Positions 36,021-47,957 of a stretch of 64,000 nucleotides of DNA are shown here, piece after piece. The notes beneath the pieces were generated by a model. The model had not been told where the DNA came from and made no database searches. It saw only the letters and a program-made list of their open reading frames with translations. This stretch comes from Corticium candelabrum (taxonomy: Eukaryota > Porifera > Homoscleromorpha > Homosclerophorida > Plakinidae). The position numbers and the translations under genes are program-made. Positions within the stretch are counted from its first letter, which is position 1. Each line of letters starts with the position of its first letter. Where the stretch lies: assembly GCF_963422355.1 (NCBI RefSeq), contig NC_085104.1:4734106-4798105 (forward strand). Reading direction: 5' to 3'.

Positions 36021-38775
36021 ACACACACACACACACACACAAACTTATGTAATTTGAGTGGCTTGTAGCAATGCACTACTATAGTACTACATGTGCATGG
36101 CCAGTAACACATGACCAGTATACGCCCGTTTGTTGAGACACAGGTTTACAGTCTTATCCTATATCCTCTTCTGATTGTGTCGTGCTCCCATACTTCACAA
36201 ACAGCCACACTAAAATGAAGCCTAATGCTGTACAACATAGTTATGGGTAGAGCTAACATTTCTGCAAACGCTTGTCTACCATTCTGTCAATGCTGCTTAC
36301 AAAGTGATTGAGTTAATAATATGAAACCAGTTTTATAGATTTATACCATATCAACAACTACAGTACTAAACATCAAACAAACAGTAAAGGAATGTTGTGC
36401 AAACACCAGTCCCTTCTAAAGTAGTCAACAAAAAGAATTTGTTTTGCTTGCGGTGGCCAAATGTTGTGCTGTGGAACAAAATTTCAAGCTGGGTGACTGC
36501 ACGACATAAAATTTTATTTGAGATTCAGCAGAGGCTGATGAAGAGTTTGGGAAAGGGCTGCATTATGCAACAATAGTGTGACAATATACTAGCAACTACT
36601 ATCACAAATACAGTCTAGCACAGCAATTCAAGAACATGAAATGTAAGTACAATTTATAAAGTAGAACCCATCAGTACTGCAATACACTATTTGGGGGAGG
36701 CTAGTATTGTTGTCACAAGGAAGTTTGTCCAAGAAAGGGAGTGAACAGGCTGTGGTGTACCACCCATTGATCCACCTCTGTGCAGCTGCTAAGGGCACAG
36801 TGACTAGCATTAGTTTCCTGTTGACCTCAACCTGAGTGGCATAAGTAGTTGGGCACCCTTCTAGCCAAACTTCAGAAGTTGTCCATGCCATGCCATGAGC
36901 AAATTACCAATGTGATGCAGCATCTCAAGCAGTTGCATGACAATGTGGAGGAGTGGCGGGAGGAAACTCTAAAAGAGCCCAGAGGGTCAATGTAGACTCA
37001 CAGTAGAGCCTGCTCTTCCTCAGAAACCATGGTGGCAAACACAGCGTAACAGTACTCCTGTGGATACACCAGTAGTCTACTTTCATCGAGCCAGCTTGAC
37101 ACACAATTAAGAGAGTAGGGGTAAAGGGTCTCTGCCTGCATGGTACCTCATGTGCTCCATTGTGATCGATATTCTCAAAGCTCAAGACTCCATACTGCAG
37201 TTCTTTAGTGGGCAAACAGATTTTAATTTCAAGGTGCTTAGATCTAAAGAGTTGATTACATCATGGTTTCTATTTGAGCACACATGTTACTATTTATTAC
37301 AGAAGTTTTATATTACTTATGTACATATGTATCAAGTGCTCAAATCATTACTGGTGCTGTCACTGTCTGTTTTAAAAAACAGTGCATTGTCACAATTTGT
37401 AATGCTGATATTTTCATACTGACGTTAGTCACTTGTTTGAAATGTCTTTTCAAAACTTAACAAAAATTGTCCTTTTTACACACATTGCATGCAACAAGCC
37501 CCAATGAAGTTTCACTATGAACTATCCCAATGTAAGTTTCATTTGTGCAAGCCTGACTGATCACCTTAGATGGAAAATTTCAACTTGTATACATGGCAGG
37601 TCATTTTAATTAATGACATGTACATGCATGTAATGTGGACAATAGTCAGCAGTCATCTGCTACTTTGCCATTCTACCTTCCAGTCACACAGACACACAAT
37701 TGTACATGTGAAAGGATACATCTTTTATCTTTTGCAATGTTTGGTGATCAGTTGCAGCCTGTCGACAGCATTGATGATTGATGTCATCATGATCATAGTT
37801 CTATTAATTAGCAACATTTGGAATTTGAAGTGATTGTATTCTGCTGTTTGCCTTCAACTTTTAATACCTTTCTTACTGACCAACACAGTTGAGATTGTCC
37901 AGCTGGTCACTCAAGACAATATGTAAATTATATGACTTTACTTAGATATATAACAAGAAAGGAGAGAACTGGCATGATTGATAGAATCTATGACACTAAG
38001 TAAAGATGAGCCGTTTCCATTTCTGATTTCCTCAACAATTGTTTCAGATATCAAAGGTTTCATTTTTAAAATTATATGTTAACATGGAACACCCATACTC
38101 AAAATACTGATGCAAGTTGTATTTCACGAATTAGTGATTTCTACACATTATAATAAACTGAAAGATCAATACATGTTTTGTTCTGTAGATGTGTCAAGCA
38201 GTTGTCGATTCTCGTCTCTTGATTTATTACGGTACTGTGAAGAATACGAAGGGCTCAGTATGAACGTTATGAAACAAACTTTAGAAGCTGAGTAATCAAT
38301 TACAGCTGTTCTCCCTCCCCATACAGAAACTAACCCTTTACTTACTCGACAAATCCTTGGTTGTGGCAAGGCCAGCGACTAGAAATGACACTTTAGTGTT
38401 CCAAGTCTCCAAAGAGGTAACATTTTGTGCAATTATACTACACAAAACTTGACTTTCTCTTTGTTATAGCCTATACCCGTTAATCAGCTGCTGGTGGAAG
38501 ATGTGAATGATGGTGAAGTTCGACAAGGAGGCTCAATAAGAAATACACTTAATCGAACACAAGGTATGGATATTGTATCTATTGTGCCACAGTCATGGAT
38601 AAGTTACCCCATTTGATGTTTCGTAGCCAAACATGTGTTTAGAGTCATTCGGCATCATGATGACGATGTATGGGAGTCACAAACCTTACTTGCTAACAGC
38701 GAGCATGATAAGAAAGCATGGCTTGCTGCTTTAAAGTCTGTTATGCTCAAATCACAACCACATAGCGTAGTTTAG
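19754..38775 (+). CDS. ARHGEF3/NET1-like Rho guanine-nucleotide exchange factor (DH-PH), about 498 aa
   Basis: Exons, with phases that match: 19754-19827, 20727-20781 (tentative), 20808-20933, 20997-21074, 22143-22235, 22309-22371, 22446-22508, 22580-22676, 33313-33389, 33493-33600, 33661-33712, 33777-33835, 34672-34713, 34768-34824, 34882-34932, 38189-38257, 38327-38416, 38470-38563 and 38627-38775. The N-terminal part holds KTPLSRVTAHFAHLV, like the PLSRVTSLANL region of ARHGEF3/NET1. The DH domain runs from about residue 160 (IKRQEAIHELVTTEEV) through HRLEVWDFLDAPRSLLMKYP. The PH domain follows, with PIPVNQLLVEDVNDGEVRQGG and a final helix (KKAWLAALKSV). ARHGEF3/NET1 activate RhoA-type GTPases in cytosol or nucleus; human ARHGEF3 is 526 residues, so the length fits. 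One intron (22677-33312) is 10.6 kb and full of transposons. The first two exons are the least certain part. A possible ATTAAA signal lies at 38849. Confidence 0.93.
21309..22113. mobile_element. MITE with CAGTGTTCTYCCCAGAA ends, copy 1
   Basis: The left end reads CAGTGTTCTTCCCAGAA and the reverse-complemented right end CAGTGTTCTCCCCAGAA, both followed by a GGCAGAGCGG block. It lies in the RhoGEF intron 21075-22142. Flanking 8-mers (CAATTATA and CAATACAA) are only partly alike, so an hAT-type 8-base target duplication is possible but degenerate. Confidence 0.8.
23180..23893. mobile_element. TTAA-flanked MITE (AGGTGC ends), 714 bp
   Basis: TTAA precedes at 23176-23179 and follows at 23894-23897. 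The left end reads AGGTGCGGGGTTATGTTTGG and the reverse-complemented right end AGGTGCAAGGTCACACTCGG, with GGACATG shared further in. No coding capacity was seen. It has inserted at or next to the left end of the THAP transposon that follows. Confidence 0.82.
23948..24268. repeat. Tandem duplication of about 160 bp at the left end of the transposon
   Basis: Two adjacent copies (about 23948-24113 and 24114-24268) share GACTTGGACA-CGGCTGACATTG and TTTTGAGCCTGAGCGTAGAGTA. Each contains the inner left terminal repeat and the start of the P2RX7-like frame. Copy 2 has lost one base relative to copy 1, which shifts the frame. Confidence 0.85.
24036..24820 (+). pseudogene. P2RX7-like cysteine-rich (ballast-type) domain gene of the transposon, broken
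   Basis: The frame begins with ADIEPYRFEPERRVV (about 24050) and, after the tandem duplication, gives an acidic STEDADSTEDLD stretch. It then reads MEWCSCGTCGIMPTGKEC (24335-24391), the cysteine pattern of the C-terminal cytoplasmic domain of P2X7 receptors and of many invertebrate P2X7-like proteins. After a stop at 24415-24417 and a frameshift, CITQHKYFAFVCLNRGVL follows (24452-24505). There is no channel domain. The setting inside a transposon, opposite the transposase, suggests a transposon-borne accessory protein. Function is unknown. Confidence 0.62.
25649..26302. mobile_element. hAT-like MITE with exact 8-bp target duplication
   Basis: The target duplication ACCGCTTG is at 25641-25648 and 26303-26310. 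The left end reads CTAGCCTCAAACATCCAGACC and the reverse-complemented right end TAGCCTCGAACTTCCAGACC. Both ends continue through CTCTAGTCTGGACCAAG and TCAATACTAAAATGATTT. It is inserted inside the THAP transposase pseudogene. A fragment of the same family is at 43413-43480. Confidence 0.9.
26599..26842. mobile_element. Short MITE with GGGSGCGTTYRATTGGGCT ends
   Basis: The left end reads GGGGAGCGTTCAATTGGGCT and the reverse-complemented right end GGGCGCGTTTGATTGGGCT. Both ends also share CCAGCC and CTTCCAGAAG blocks. About 244 bp, no coding capacity, no clear target duplication. Confidence 0.75.
29850..31350 (-). pseudogene. hAT-type (ZNF862/KIAA1586-like) transposase remnant
   Basis: Minus-strand pieces give GTQWITHKRRALQGFL (about 31150), RYKAYVNHLSALAEDK and KSKDRAHVKGYVNKMKTG (about 31095-31015), LQDDGVSIVSGLKNLLKVN (about 30925), MRDRLNWCDNQLLHLIIVFLD, VSVLDLHDEIEDIVQYIR (about 30505) and KQSYQFVWYHLHC (about 30430). 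This order matches the central and C-terminal part of ZNF862/KIAA1586-like hAT transposases. Several frame changes make it a pseudogene. It lies in the large RhoGEF intron, right of the THAP transposon. Confidence 0.7.
31480..32220. mobile_element. MITE with CAGTGTTCTCCCCAGAA end, copy 2 (right end lost)
   Basis: It starts CAGTGTTCTCCCCAGAAATCTTA and follows copy 1 (21309-22113) in the same orientation through ACAGATCAATGAGGC, TTGCCGCTCGTTTTCTTTC and TCTTGGCATCTGGATGATCT. The terminal GAGAACACTG of copy 1 is not found. Confidence 0.85.
32221..33312. other. Rest of the large RhoGEF intron, no gene recognised
   Basis: A short minus-strand frame near 32405-32671 is open but resembles no family I know. 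The rest is AT-rich. The intron ends with TTATATTTCAG before 33313. Confidence 0.5.
33861..34624. mobile_element. TTAA-flanked MITE (AGGGACACA ends)
   Basis: TTAA lies at 33857-33860 and 34625-34628. The left end AGGGACACA and right end TGTGTCCCT are perfect 9-bp inverted repeats; inward similarity is weak. It fills most of the RhoGEF intron 33836-34671. Confidence 0.65.
34933..38188. other. RhoGEF intron of 3.3 kb
   Basis: It contains a long CA microsatellite (35946-36040) and short frames without recognisable domains (for example 35170-35406 minus). Nothing else could be supported. Confidence 0.5.
35946..36040. repeat. (CA)n microsatellite
   Basis: About 95 bases of CA repeat with one interruption near 36020, inside a RhoGEF intron. 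Confidence 0.98.
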
Positions 38776-39417
38776 TCATTACTCAAACATTATCACAAAG
38801 ACAGTCAAATGTGACAAAAGCAGTAAGCTTCACTCTGTATAGAGGTAGATTAAAATTACAATTATAACTACTGTACCTAACAAATGTGTCTTGACCATCG
38901 TTTGATAACATCACTACTGTATAACTGGTTATTTCTGTGGTCTTAAACTACTGCGTTTGAGAATTTAGACAAAAGTTTCAATTACTGCAAATTAAATTTC
39001 TCCATTACAACCAGTTACTGGTACAGTGTCACACATGTACAAGTGTTCAACAATGACTTCCTGGGACTCCAAGGTTAAGACTAAATATTTGCAAATTTTA
39101 TTTGTGCAAAATTTGCAGAAATATCATGATCGCAGAAATAACTGGTTATATGGTATTTCATTGCATCACAACACATTTGCACTCTGTTTGTGCATTATAG
39201 CCAGACACATCTTAGTAACTGGCACTTTCCACAGTGACTGTTTACTAGATTGTGCTTGTAGAATTGCCAATATTCTTCAACATACCTGTCAACCGTGTGT
39301 TTAAAGGTTTTGCTGACTCAGATACCGTATAGAAGATTAGGTTTCTATAGTTTAGGTAGTGGCGGTGGTTTGAAGCTCTACTAAGTGTAGCATCATGCTG
39401 TTTGAGGTAGAAATGCT
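38776..39417. other. 3' flank of the RhoGEF gene
   Basis: AT-rich with a possible ATTAAA polyadenylation variant at 38849-38854. No gene seen. Confidence 0.5.
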
Positions 39418-39980
39418 GAATGAATAGAGAAGCACATTACAGTGCTAAACCCTCGGCCAGTGTATGTAATCACATATCTTGTCACGTGATAATGTTTTGC
39501 ATACTAGGTTTTAGCCCAACCTACTTGTCTCAGGTAAGGTTTCCAATGCATTCGTCTAGGTAAACAAAGTGTAAAGCATCCCCAGACATGCATACTTACA
39601 GGTCAGTCGCTTCGTCCGACAAACAGACACGCTGTCATGGACAACGCACGTTCCCTTCGCAAATTCCTGTGGAGTGCCAAATTTCTGTTGAAGACGACAC
39701 TAAAACGACTAAGACGACCCTAATGTAAAGCAAAGGACTAAACACCATGTACAGGATGGACACCCAATGGCCGAATTCTTGTTAGCAGCTACCAAACAAA
39801 GAGGTGGAGCCTTATGATGACATCACGCTTGTCTATTGGTCAGTAATGTCACCACTTCTTGTCTATTGGTCGGAATAGCTTCATTTGCATCTGCGCTAAT
39901 TGAGTATAAATTCAGTCGTACAGTCGTACGTCGGATGACTACTATACCCTTAGCCCGGATATCTGGGCCTCGGGTAATAC
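39418..39980 (+). repeat. Dispersed repeat, copy 3 (longest uninterrupted)
   Basis: It begins TGAATAGAGAAGCACATTACAG and runs to GGCCTCGGGTAAT. Its left 360 bases match the inverted copy 2 (14080-14960) and its right 175 bases match copy 1 (10811-10988). A TATAAA-like stretch at about 39905 precedes the right end. No coding frame or clear terminal repeats; a solo LTR or a MITE are both possible. Confidence 0.8.
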
Positions 39981-40799
39981 TGCCACCAATTAACTTTAGG
40001 TGTCAATTTCTTAGAAAGGCATCATCCCATACCTGACCATTGACTCTGGCTAACTATGGGGTAATAATAAAGCGAGTAGGATAGTTAAAAGGGTCCCTCT
40101 GATTTTCAGAAGGTCAACAGCATGATGTAACTCATAGCCCATATTCATGACTCTCATTAGCTGTAAAACCTAGACTTGTTAGCTTTTATGCAGTGCAATG
40201 CATAGATTGTGTGCAACACCAAATCATGATGTGTGAAACTTGTATTAGAATGATGCTTGGATTGGGACATGATAGTTATCAGCAGATACTGGTGCACATT
40301 GCAGTTCACTAGCAAGTACATCTACTCTGTCAAGGAATTCGAGGTGTGGCTTGTGAACTCCATGCTATGCAATGGCTGAGGAGCATATATACAAACTTCC
40401 TGGACATGACATCGCTTCGATTATAGACTAGATAATGATGACACAGATCATACGTGTCAATGCCATCACATAAGAGCTAAAACTGTCTCTATTTGGGTAA
40501 ATCGACTTTACTTGCACTGCTTGACACCGATCTAGAACACCCACTTACCACATACAAGCCATTGCAATGTCTGAGCAATTGTGACAGTGTTAACAACAAA
40601 CAGACAGACAGAAAAATGCCTGATGAATTTGTAATATAGTTGTTTGAGAGACCACCTCATAAATTTATACAGCAACCAGACTTGATGAGGTCACAAGAGT
40701 CTGGGCTGTTGACGTTTCAGTGTTTGGGTAGCTGAGGTTTATGGGCATATACGTTTGTACACACAAATGGCAAAAAAGGCAAATGGATGAGGACACCGT
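39981..40799. other. Gene-free stretch
   Basis: Several frames are partly open but none resembles a known family. No RNA gene recognised. Confidence 0.4.
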
Positions 40800-41290
<491 letters not shown>

Positions 41291-42118
41291 TAATGATTGT
41301 GTTGTTAATGTGCATTATGTACTTGAGATTGATATAGCTCGCATTAGCTCACACTCACAACGGTCAGAAGCCAAGTTGCTCGCGCTTTCTTCTCCATGGC
41401 CTTACAACAGTCGAGAAATGTGCAAAACATTTACAAGAATGACATTTTACACATAAAAGGGTAGGTCTACTGTACTCTACAAACTGAAAATGTCAACTAT
41501 TATACTAGCACAGGTAGCATTTACACGACATTCCTGACCCGAGTCTGCCTGGCTATAAATCCTGAGACATGGCTTAGCTGGTGTTTACACGTACCTTCCA
41601 AACTGAGCTGGGCTACTTACAAGTGCTCATGTAAACGGACTACATAATAGACTAATCTTCACCTAAATATCATCAGACTGACAGAGGCTAAACAATGTCA
41701 ATACTTTCGTTCATTTAGTTGACTGGGAGTTCTAACACAATTCAAAGTCATTCATGTACAAACCAATGCAGCCCACACTAAAACCCTCCATGCCTGCTAG
41801 TCATCCAATAACCACAACCGTTCCCTATTAATTCGGTTACTACACAAATATCAAAAGTCATACAGAACTAAAGTAAATACTAAAGTAAATGATGTAATTT
41901 CTGAAAAGTCCCTTCTTAATCTGGGAAGAAGCTTGCATTATATAAGCTTTGACATCAACTAAATGCATACACCAGTTCCTTTTACATTCTTTCTTTCTTT
42001 AACTAAACCAAATTTGATGCTGCTTCCCATCACGAAACTATTAAACGTCTGTAGTGTTACTTGTACATACATAGTCCTCTATTTAGTAAACCTATTTGAA
42101 GAAGATATGCTTTTTCAA
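41291..42118. other. Gene-free stretch
   Basis: AT-rich, no coding frame with family resemblance. Its right part should hold the 3' UTR of the minus-strand gene at 42119. Confidence 0.5.
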
Positions 42119-43057
42119 CTACGGTCTGATTTCATCTGCTCTTGGATAATCGTCTCTAGCAGCAGCTTCTCGAATCATTCGGTGCTCACCTTTCAAGAAA
42201 TTATCCCTCAGCTGTTTGCTCGCATATTTTTCTTCTTGAATCCTCTGTGCTTGTCTGTGCCTCTCAGAACGATCCTGTCGTGTTGAAACTCCTGGTTGGC
42301 TTTGATTGCCTCGCATGTGTTTTACTTGATTAATCATTTTGTAGTACTCGACTCGCATTTCTTTGAGTTCTTGCATTAATGCAGACTCATCTTGGGGAGA
42401 AATTGGTTCTCCAGCTGCACGTCTTTGCCTGTGTTTAGTCACTTTGGCATTATAAACATCCCGTAATTTTCTAACTTTCTCCTTCAATTCCTCTACACTC
42501 TCTTGCTGTGATTCGTGTTCTGATATTGACTTTGTGTTATCTTCATCAGACCTTCTTCTGCTGCCACGTCCTTCTTTTGATGTTGCATCTGCCCGTTTGT
42601 CGTCACTGCCATTCTCATTGACGTCATCGTCATCCGAATTGTTGATTGCATCTTGGTCTTTATACTTCACAACACCAGGATATCTCTCACCATTTCTAAT
42701 CACGTGATGGTGCAGCTCTTGAAATTTAGAGAAGGCTCGGTTATGCACGTTATGGACACCTTTTCCACGCTGCAACGCTACGTTGAATCTTTGAGCCTCT
42801 ACAAACTGAGCTTGTTGCGTCAGCTACAACACAGTGAACGTAAATATCCATGCAATACATGGAAGTCAGTTAGGAGCACGAATTAGCGAAGATACGACCT
42901 GTCGGTTTTTCCAGACGGACAGCATAAGAGACATACTGAGAATGACGCAAGCACACCCGCAGGCTAGCGTCACCATCCAACGTTTGACGAACTGACTATC
43001 TGTATCTCGATGACGACCTTTCCGCCTTTGAGACTTTGCCCCGTTTTCTTCTTTCAT
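42119..43057 (-). CDS. Unrecognised single-pass membrane protein with charged coiled-coil tail, about 287 aa
   Basis: Two exons: 43057-42899 (or to 42896 with the better donor GTATCT) and 42823-42119, joined in phase 0. The first exon starts with ATG and encodes a basic cytosolic-type head (KSQRRKGRHRD), then a membrane segment (MVTLACGCACVILSMSLMLSV, about residues 28-48), so a type II signal anchor is likely. After QQAQFVEAQRFNVALQRG comes an acidic low-complexity region (NNSDDDDVNENGSDD), a heptad-like stretch (VEELKEKVRKLRDVY) and a second helical, highly charged block near the C-terminus. I do not recognise the family. Clean splice borders and the start-membrane-stop layout argue that it is a real gene. 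No neighbour suggests a role. Confidence 0.72.
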
Positions 43058-43866
43058 CAGTGGTTTCGTGTAGGTGACATATCCAACGCTTATTCAGTAC
43101 TCGGAACACTTGAACAATGGGCTACGTACTGACGCCTCCTCTAATACGGGAATTGTGTTGATGTGGCAAATTGTACGCTAGGCGATTTTACTTGTGTGCA
43201 CTCAGCATGTTACTCTGTACAATGTCATGTTCTTCGCTGCAAATCTTTCGCTTTTTTAACCTAAGGACAACAACGGTCCTGAATTCTTTTTACACTGGTT
43301 CGTTTGTCTAGTGTGTATTTTCATTGATGAATACAAAAAAACCAAACTGTTGTAAAAACGTAGCCATGACTGACTACCCATGTGGTGATACAGATTGCAA
43401 TTGCAATGCAAAAGAATAGCCTCGAACTTCCAGACCAGAAAGCGCGCGCTGCGCACGAACTCTAAAATGATTTCTGAAATAGAACGCTCACCAAAATCAT
43501 CTATCTCTCAGATGAAAGCTGTCACTTCATCACACAACCCTTTGCAACCGTTTACTGCAGAAGTTTACCGTAACAAAACACTAGAGCATTGAAATTACCT
43601 GCGTAGGCGTGTTTAATACCCGTATGTCGCATATGCGTACCTCTGATTGTTGGTTAGCAAGGAAGACCGATATCTATGCACATTTCAAGGAAAGGATTGT
43701 GAGACATATGGTGTCAAGTTGTGATTTATTGACTAAAGCAAACTGGGACCCCAAAGTTATCATGCAAGTATCGACCGTGGCAATACAACCTCAGAAGAAG
43801 ACCCTTCTTAGAGTAGCTCATAGATCATGTCTCGCTGAAATTTGGGTGCGTCATTTAGGAATCACG
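43058..43866. other. Upstream region of the membrane-protein gene
   Basis: Contains a fragment of the hAT-like MITE family at 43413-43480. A plus-strand frame near 43609-43860 is open but resembles nothing known. Confidence 0.45.
43413..43480. mobile_element. hAT-like MITE fragment (one end)
   Basis: ATAGCCTCGAACTTCCAGACC and CTCTAAAATGATTTCTGAAAT match the ends of the MITE at 25649-26302. Only one terminal block is present. Confidence 0.8.
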
Positions 43867-43970
43867 CACGCACACACACACACACACACACACAGCACAG
43901 CACAGACCAAGAACAGTACAGCACAGTACAGACCAAGAACAGTACAGCACAGTACAGACCAAGAACAGGT
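43867..43970. repeat. Short CA run and 25-26 bp tandem repeat
   Basis: A short CA run is followed by about three copies of a unit containing CAGCACAGTACAGACCAAGAA. Confidence 0.9.
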
Positions 43971-46900
43971 GCTAGCTCAGCTCACAATGTAGACATTTTA
44001 TTGTTGTTCTAGTTGATCAAGTTCCACACAGCACAAGCAGAAACCAAATGCACTTTAAATATAAAAGTTAATGATATAAACAATATATAGCTTCAGCAGC
44101 TACTGGCTACTACACACAGCAGCAGAACAAATACTGTGAAAGTCACAGACACACTCAGTAATGTGTATTTTAATCCCTAATCCATTCTAGGCTCTACTGT
44201 AAAATTTCTACAATGTTCAACTGTGAAAATCAGAGCTACAACTGAGAATACCAAATTATTTCACTATCGGCTTGAATAAATACCTCCTTCGTAGAGTTCC
44301 AAGGAGTACTATTGAAACACATTGTTGAATAAAGTACCAATCCTCAAATATAACCTCGCCAGTTGTGAAGGACATACATGTCTGATCAATTTTGAGTATT
44401 GCATTCAGAATTGTGAAGTGCATGACTGCGTGAACCAGCTGTGAGTTCAATGACAACAAATTCCTCAGGATGAAGCGAGGATGCAGTTATGACCAAGAAT
44501 ACTGGCAATTGCTGCTTTGTTCAAGAAGTCGTACTCAGTATTGATCTGTTTCACTATAAGGTTTTGAATTTATTGAAACATATGCCTTGTCACCCTTCTG
44601 TTGTCCATGCCATCTGAATGCTCTTTTTAAAGATTGAAAACTTGGTTGGTAATGCAAGTCCACATGACTGAGCAAATTGGTGGTGCTTCGATCTGCTTGC
44701 ACGCCTTGGTGTATGGCAAGACAGCGAATTAAAATTCTTAAACCTAGCAGGCTAATGGAAATAATAAGCCAACAACTTGCAGACTGGAAAGTTGAGATCA
44801 GTATCTCATTGAATACAGTCAAACATATGTTCAAAAAAGGTCACCCACCACTATTAAACTAATCAGAGTTTGCTGAAAACAAAACCAAAGCAAGCACACA
44901 AACAATCTTTAAGTGATGACTCAAATAAGAAGTATGCGTGTAAAAAATCTATTTTGTTTGGCTCCCCAGTGATGATGCCCAAGTATGTTTCTGTGTCCAT
45001 GCTTACATAAGATCTCATAGAAACCCTCAATCTAAATTATAAAATAACCAATAAAGTACTAATCATTTTCAAAGCAACTTGAACTATATATGATACTAGC
45101 TAGATGTAGTATAGATGGTACGGTTAATCCCTCGTGGGACTTGTAATAAATAAAAATTATTCCTTAAAACAGAGCAAACTCTACTATTAGTAGGAAGAAA
45201 TTAATGCAGAGAGTGCCACCCAAAGAGAAAGAAATATAACTACATACAAACCAAGAAAACTATGATCTCAGTACAATGACACTGAAGAGAACTGAGCTTT
45301 ATCATCAAACATGTGTATGCAGTTATTGCTACGTATATATGAATTTCTATGATGGCTACCTAAAATATGACTGCAGAAAAAATAAATATTAGAGTCCCAT
45401 GCAAGCTTGATTAGTGCTCATACTCAAATAATGTCCCATCATCTAGATAACTAAACAAATAGAATCCCAAGGGCTCTATTTGCTGAAATATGGTAGTTAT
45501 ATATAACTATATATTTATAGCTATATATTTTTAAATTGTATTTGGAATACATAAGCGTAATACATGAGTCGTTTAAAGCCCCAGAACCTGAGTGTCCAAA
45601 TTAAGTCTAACTAACACTAACTTGGCATTGTACTGCCATAGTCTAATTGAAAATTGCTGACGTAAGTGTATTACTGCTTCCCTAGCAGATTGGTTATACA
45701 TAGTTATATATGTAGAAAAAAGTTATATAATAACTTCATAGATATAGAAAAAGTTATATAATAACTTCATGACTACGTATATAGATTTTCTGTTCTCCTA
45801 AACTAGATGCCTATTAAAATTTATTCTAGCATTGTGTACCCAGGGTCTAAATGAGGGCTGCTCGTGCAAATTCCATACAGCTATACTAATCATTGACAAG
45901 CAATGAAATCTATGCTGTGTGCACTAAGTTCAAATGACTCCACTATCATATGGATAAACAACACCTCCAGCAGCACACATGGTATATGTCTTACTTGTTG
46001 CTCTTTGAATTCTATTTCACTTTGAATAATATAACTTAATAAAGCATGGCTTTCCTACCTACTCATCAGTGAGACACATTCATATCATAGCCAATTAGCA
46101 CTCTGCTGTCCTGTGAATGGGAGACATTAGACACTCCTTTCACTGCCTATGAATGCTTTGCCACCTGCCACTTGCTATCATTTGCAACACATGCAGCCAG
46201 TGCCTGGGCTCTATCAGAGAAACTGCTCATCTGGAAATCTGAAAGAAGTAAGTTTACTGCCCACATCCCTACCTTGCATGTTCACTTATTGTGCATATAC
46301 TGTCTATAGTTACTTGTTGTTTCCTTTATCAATAGCAACCCATACTTGCACGATATTTTCCATATCACTTTTCTGGCTACTACTAGACATGTCTTTGTAT
46401 TCATATTTTATGTATTATTTCCATCTAACCTATGTACTTTCGCTGATCTGCCAATATCACTGCAGCTTGCATGACTACAGCTAAAATGGTAGAATAGCTG
46501 CCACATACCCACAAGCTTGCATGACTGCAGCCAGTGGCGTTGATACGAATGGCTGTGGGGAGGCCATGTATTAGTAGGTATGGCCTCTTAGATGATAGAC
46601 AAGCTAGGTCTCATAAAAGTTAAACCCTAGCAGTTGAGCTCCCAATTTTGGAGGTCCAGCAACGCCCACCCTTGGATGCAGCTCATATCTGCCATCACCT
46701 GCAAGGGTAGTCAATGAAGTATTTGTCACATGAGTACAGTACTGAAGTATCTAGTTTGCTATTATCCATATGTTACTCTGTATACAGCAGCAGGTGTGGC
46801 AGAACCTATTACACCATTTGTTGGACACCTTGGCAGAGTCATCTGATGAGTCACCAGATCTCATACTCGAGCCCCTAAAACTAAACACTGAAGCACTATG

Positions 46901-47957
46901 AGGCTTTGTTTTAATAAAATAAACCTTCTAATGATCCAAATGAGGGATCCTGTTGTATTAAAAGTCTTCCACCTACTTGGTCCATCATCATTTAATTATT
47001 ATTACCTCCAGCTGACCAGCATGCCTGCAGGTAAATATGGGAACCTCGTTATACCCAGTGAGACGACTATTAGCAATGATTACTGCAAATATAAGATCAG
47101 GATACATTATAAATTCATTGTTTTAGGTTGTGTATTTTCTATTTACTTATGTTACTGATTGGATGGTTGTAGATTTTTAAAAATCTGCAATTAGGTTTTA
47201 AATCAGGTCCTGCATAAGGCCAAGAAACAGCCAAGAAACAGCCAGTCCATAACAAGAAAATAGAATATCAACAAACAGGAACTACACATTGTAGCCTAAC
47301 GTTGCCAATAAAGTAGTAAATCATCTAGGGCTATGAAGAACATCGTAGATATACAGTAGCAAGAGTGATCTGAATTCATCGCATGACAAGAAATGTTCAA
47401 ACAAGAATTTTTGTTTAGAGCAAGAAACTTGGGAGAAAGTACGATCAAGGAGTAAGAAAAGAGAGGACAAGAGGAAGTTAAGAAATTAAGAAAACAGAAC
47501 GAGAGACAGTAAAGGAAATAACATGAACAGTCAAGAGAAGAACAGACAAGGAGTGAGAAGTGACAAAAATCACCTATGCAAATAGCAACAAATCTGCTAT
47601 ATCATATACTCTTACATAATGTATATTGAAAGCATAGTATGGCTTGTCAGAGTTTGAACAGAACACAAGGTCATTGCATGGCAGTAGTTTCATAAGTGAC
47701 AGGCAAAAGTCAGCCAATGAGTAGATAGCATAGCCTTACTAATAGATTCAAGAGAGCAGCCCTGAGAGCTAAGCAACAACGAACCTTGCATCGTTTGAGA
47801 AGTCCCAAAAAGAAAGCACTACAAACTATAGACTTTCCTCTCCTAGATGTCTAGCTACCCTCTGACACTGTATTTGTTGTTATCTTCCATGAATTAACCC
47901 CACATAAACTATGCTAAGATTAACAAATTTGGCATTTTAGGTGCATAATCCTACTTC
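43971..47957. other. 4-kb AT-rich stretch without recognisable genes
   Basis: No coding frame on either strand resembles a known family. A 25-30 bp direct repeat (AAAAGTTATATAATAACTTCAT) occurs twice at about 45716-45772. A purine-rich patch lies at about 47430-47520. The last bases hold the promoter/5' UTR side of the secreted-protein gene. Confidence 0.5.

Noticed and set aside
43867-43970. Possible CRISPR-like array in the tandem units
   Set aside because: Units are contiguous without spacers in a eukaryotic context; an ordinary minisatellite.
43609-43992. Plus frame of 127 codons ending in the tandem repeat
   Set aside because: It runs through simple repeats and resembles no protein family.
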